DNA of 64,000 nucleotides. Origin: Arthrobacter saudimassiliensis (GTDB lineage Bacteria > Actinomycetota > Actinomycetes > Actinomycetales > Micrococcaceae). The notes below the pieces were generated by a model. The model saw only the letters and a program-made list of their open reading frames with translations, was not told the DNA's origin and did no database searches. The position numbers and the translations under genes were made by a program. How positions within the stretch are numbered: the first letter of the stretch is position 1; every line of letters begins with the position of its first letter. Where the stretch lies: positions 496,001 through 560,000 of the forward strand of contig LN483070.1 in NCBI GenBank assembly GCA_900016675.1, read 5' to 3'. Positions 62,744-64,000 of this stretch are shown here, in pieces.

Positions 62744-64000
62744 GTGACCGAAAAGCGTCGTGGACTGGGCCGCGGGCTGGGTGCCCTGATCCCCAGCACT
62801 TCTGAAGACAGCGAGACCGCAGCAGCGGCGCGCCCCGGGCGGCCGGTCGATCTGTTCTTCCCCGCCGGGGGCAGCGGAACCGGCGGAGCTGGACGTGGTG
62901 CGATCAACAAAGACGCGCTTCTCGGTCCCGCTCCGACGCGTCGCGCCGGTGGGCGCAAGGCATCCGATAAGTCCCCGGTGCGTGATGAGTCCGGTAAGAC
63001 CTCGAAAGCTGAGCCGACGGCAGTAGCTGACACAGGAGTTGTCGACAACCCTGAAGCTCCCACCTCTGGCGGCCAGCCGCCGCGTCGCAAGTCCGGTCCG
63101 TCTGCGGGAACCACCGGTGGTCGGGCCAAGAGCTCTGGTATCAAGGGTGCGGCCGGCTCTGCCGGCGAGACGACTGCAAAGAAGTCGGCAGCCACGCGAA
63201 GCGGGGGAGGGGCAAATAAGGCTAAGGCCAAGGCCGAGAACGCAGGCCCGAATGCCGGTGCGCCGGAAGCTCCTTCCGTCAACAAGAGCGGAGATTCTGC
63301 TCAGCCCGTCGTTGAGCAGGATGCGACGAGCACGGATGCCGCCCAGTCTGCTGCTGTTTCACGTGAAACACTCGTACCCGTACCTGGTGCCACCTTCGCG
63401 GAGCTGCCGCTGGACTCCATTCACCCGAATCGCAAGCAGCCCCGTACCGTCTTCGATGAAGACGCCATGGCGGAACTGGTCCACTCGATCCGGGAAATCG
63501 GCGTGCTCCAGCCGATTGTGGTGCGTCCGTCCACTGATGACGAAAATGATGCGCCTTACGAGCTTGTCATGGGTGAGCGACGTTGGCGCGCGTCGCGTGA
63601 GGCGGGCATGGAGTCCGTCCCTGCCATCATCCGCTCCACCCAAGACGTTGACCTCCTGCGTGACGCTCTTCTGGAGAACCTCCACCGCAGCCAGCTGAAC
63701 CCGCTTGAAGAAGCCGCGGCCTACCAGCAGCTGCTTGATGACTTCGAGTGCTCGCATGAGGAACTCGCCGAACGTATTGGGCGCAGCCGGCCGCAGATTA
63801 CCAACACCCTGCGATTGATGAAGCTTCCTCCGCTCGTTCAGCGGCGGCTCGCTGCGGGCGTCCTCACTGCGGGCCATGCTCGCGCCCTGCTCGGCCTTGG
63901 TGATGCCGCCGACATGGAGAAGCTTGCGCAGCGGATCGTTGCGGAGGGGCTCTCGGTTCGCGCAACCGAAGAACTTGTCTCGCTCAGCGACGGCGTCAAG
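62744..64000 (+). CDS. parB: Chromosome-partitioning protein ParB (partial, runs off right edge)
   Basis: GTG 62744 with GAAGGA upstream; 419 codons seen. Starts with the ParA-stimulating [10 protein letters not shown] peptide, then about 200 residues of Ala/Gly/Lys-rich low complexity, then the ParB N domain ([24 protein letters not shown]: the GxRRxR CTP-binding motif; [16 protein letters not shown]) and the central helix-turn-helix ([19 protein letters not shown]). The dimerisation domain is outside the window. A perfect parS lies in the insert. Confidence 0.95.
   Translation, partial: MTEKRRGLGRGLGALIPSTSEDSETAAAARPGRPVDLFFPAGGSGTGGAGRGAINKDALLGPAPTRRAGGRKASDKSPVRDESGKTSKAEPTAVADTGVVDNPEAPTSGGQPPRRKSGPSAGTTGGRAKSSGIKGAAGSAGETTAKKSAATRSGGGANKAKAKAENAGPNAGAPEAPSVNKSGDSAQPVVEQDATSTDAAQSAAVSRETLVPVPGATFAELPLDSIHPNRKQPRTVFDEDAMAELVHSIREIGVLQPIVVRPSTDDENDAPYELVMGERRWRASREAGMESVPAIIRSTQDVDLLRDALLENLHRSQLNPLEEAAAYQQLLDDFECSHEELAERIGRSRPQITNTLRLMKLPPLVQRRLAAGVLTAGHARALLGLGDAADMEKLAQRIVAEGLSVRATEELVSLSDGVK
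63355..63370. other. parS: parS site inside parB
   Basis: TGTTTCACGTGAAACA, the perfect 16-bp parS consensus. It encodes V-S-R-E-T within the ParB low-complexity segment, in the same codon phase as the site inside parA. Confidence 0.95.

Overview
The window is GC-rich chromosomal DNA from an actinobacterium, most likely Micrococcales / Micrococcaceae (Arthrobacter sensu lato). The evidence is the dnaA-dnaN-recF-dciA-gyrB-gyrA block facing away from rpmH-rnpA-yidD-yidC-jag-rsmG-parA-parB, the fhaA-fhaB-pstP-rodA-pbpA-pknA-pknB operon with crgA and a class E sortase beside it, a DLW-39 family mini-gene, a Ku/LigD NHEJ pair, and frequent GTG/TTG starts. Genus is inferred from gene content and order only. 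I see no insertion sequence, prophage, CRISPR array or rRNA.

Layout. 1-14 kb: LigD (cut by the left edge), then a peptide and cell-wall-fragment utilisation locus. It holds an M20 peptidase and a serine hydrolase on the minus strand, a seven-gene plus-strand operon (substrate-binding protein, two permeases, fused double ATPase, LD-carboxypeptidase, two beta-lactamase-fold enzymes), and a convergent dipeptide epimerase carrying the DxD specificity motif. 14-19.5 kb: an SDR-DUF2867 fusion, an L,D-transpeptidase, and a SoxR gene followed by a flavin reductase whose promoter carries a near-perfect SoxR box. 19.5-30.5 kb: Ku, then stress and housekeeping genes (isochorismatase-like, DUF4383, SDR, FAD/Rieske oxidoreductase, SRPBCC, Dps, GntR regulator with gluconokinase, YdjM-like protein, VOC protein, a LysR effector domain without an HTH, DUF5997, tRNA-Leu).

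30.8-42.4 kb: a translationally coupled cell-shape and Ser/Thr-phosphorylation operon, a PabA/TrpG-type amidotransferase, a small membrane protein, a class E sortase and crgA. 42.4-46.9 kb: a dense DnaA-box array between convergent genes, then rhomboid protease, cyclophilin, an 11-residue-repeat protein, an EamA transporter, tRNA-Ala, DLW-39 and tRNA-Ile. 46.9-64 kb: DUF3566-gyrA-gyrB-dciA-recF-dnaN-dnaA on the minus strand, the canonical dnaA-dnaN origin region, then rpmH to parB on the plus strand (parB cut by the right edge), with one parS site inside parA and one inside parB.

The most notable points are: (1) a second cluster of DnaA boxes at 42.42-42.76 kb, about 13 kb from dnaA, with more perfect boxes than the dnaN-dnaA gap and sharing an AT-rich 11-mer placed exactly 12 bp from a perfect box; (2) a complete-looking murein-peptide import and processing cluster with three signal-less penicillin-recognising enzymes; (3) a palindromic AAGC-NN-GCTT motif upstream of ku, ligD, dps and the SDR/DUF4383 pair; (4) a SoxR operator sitting in a 19-bp promoter spacer; (5) a protein with an exact 11-residue proline-phased repeat.
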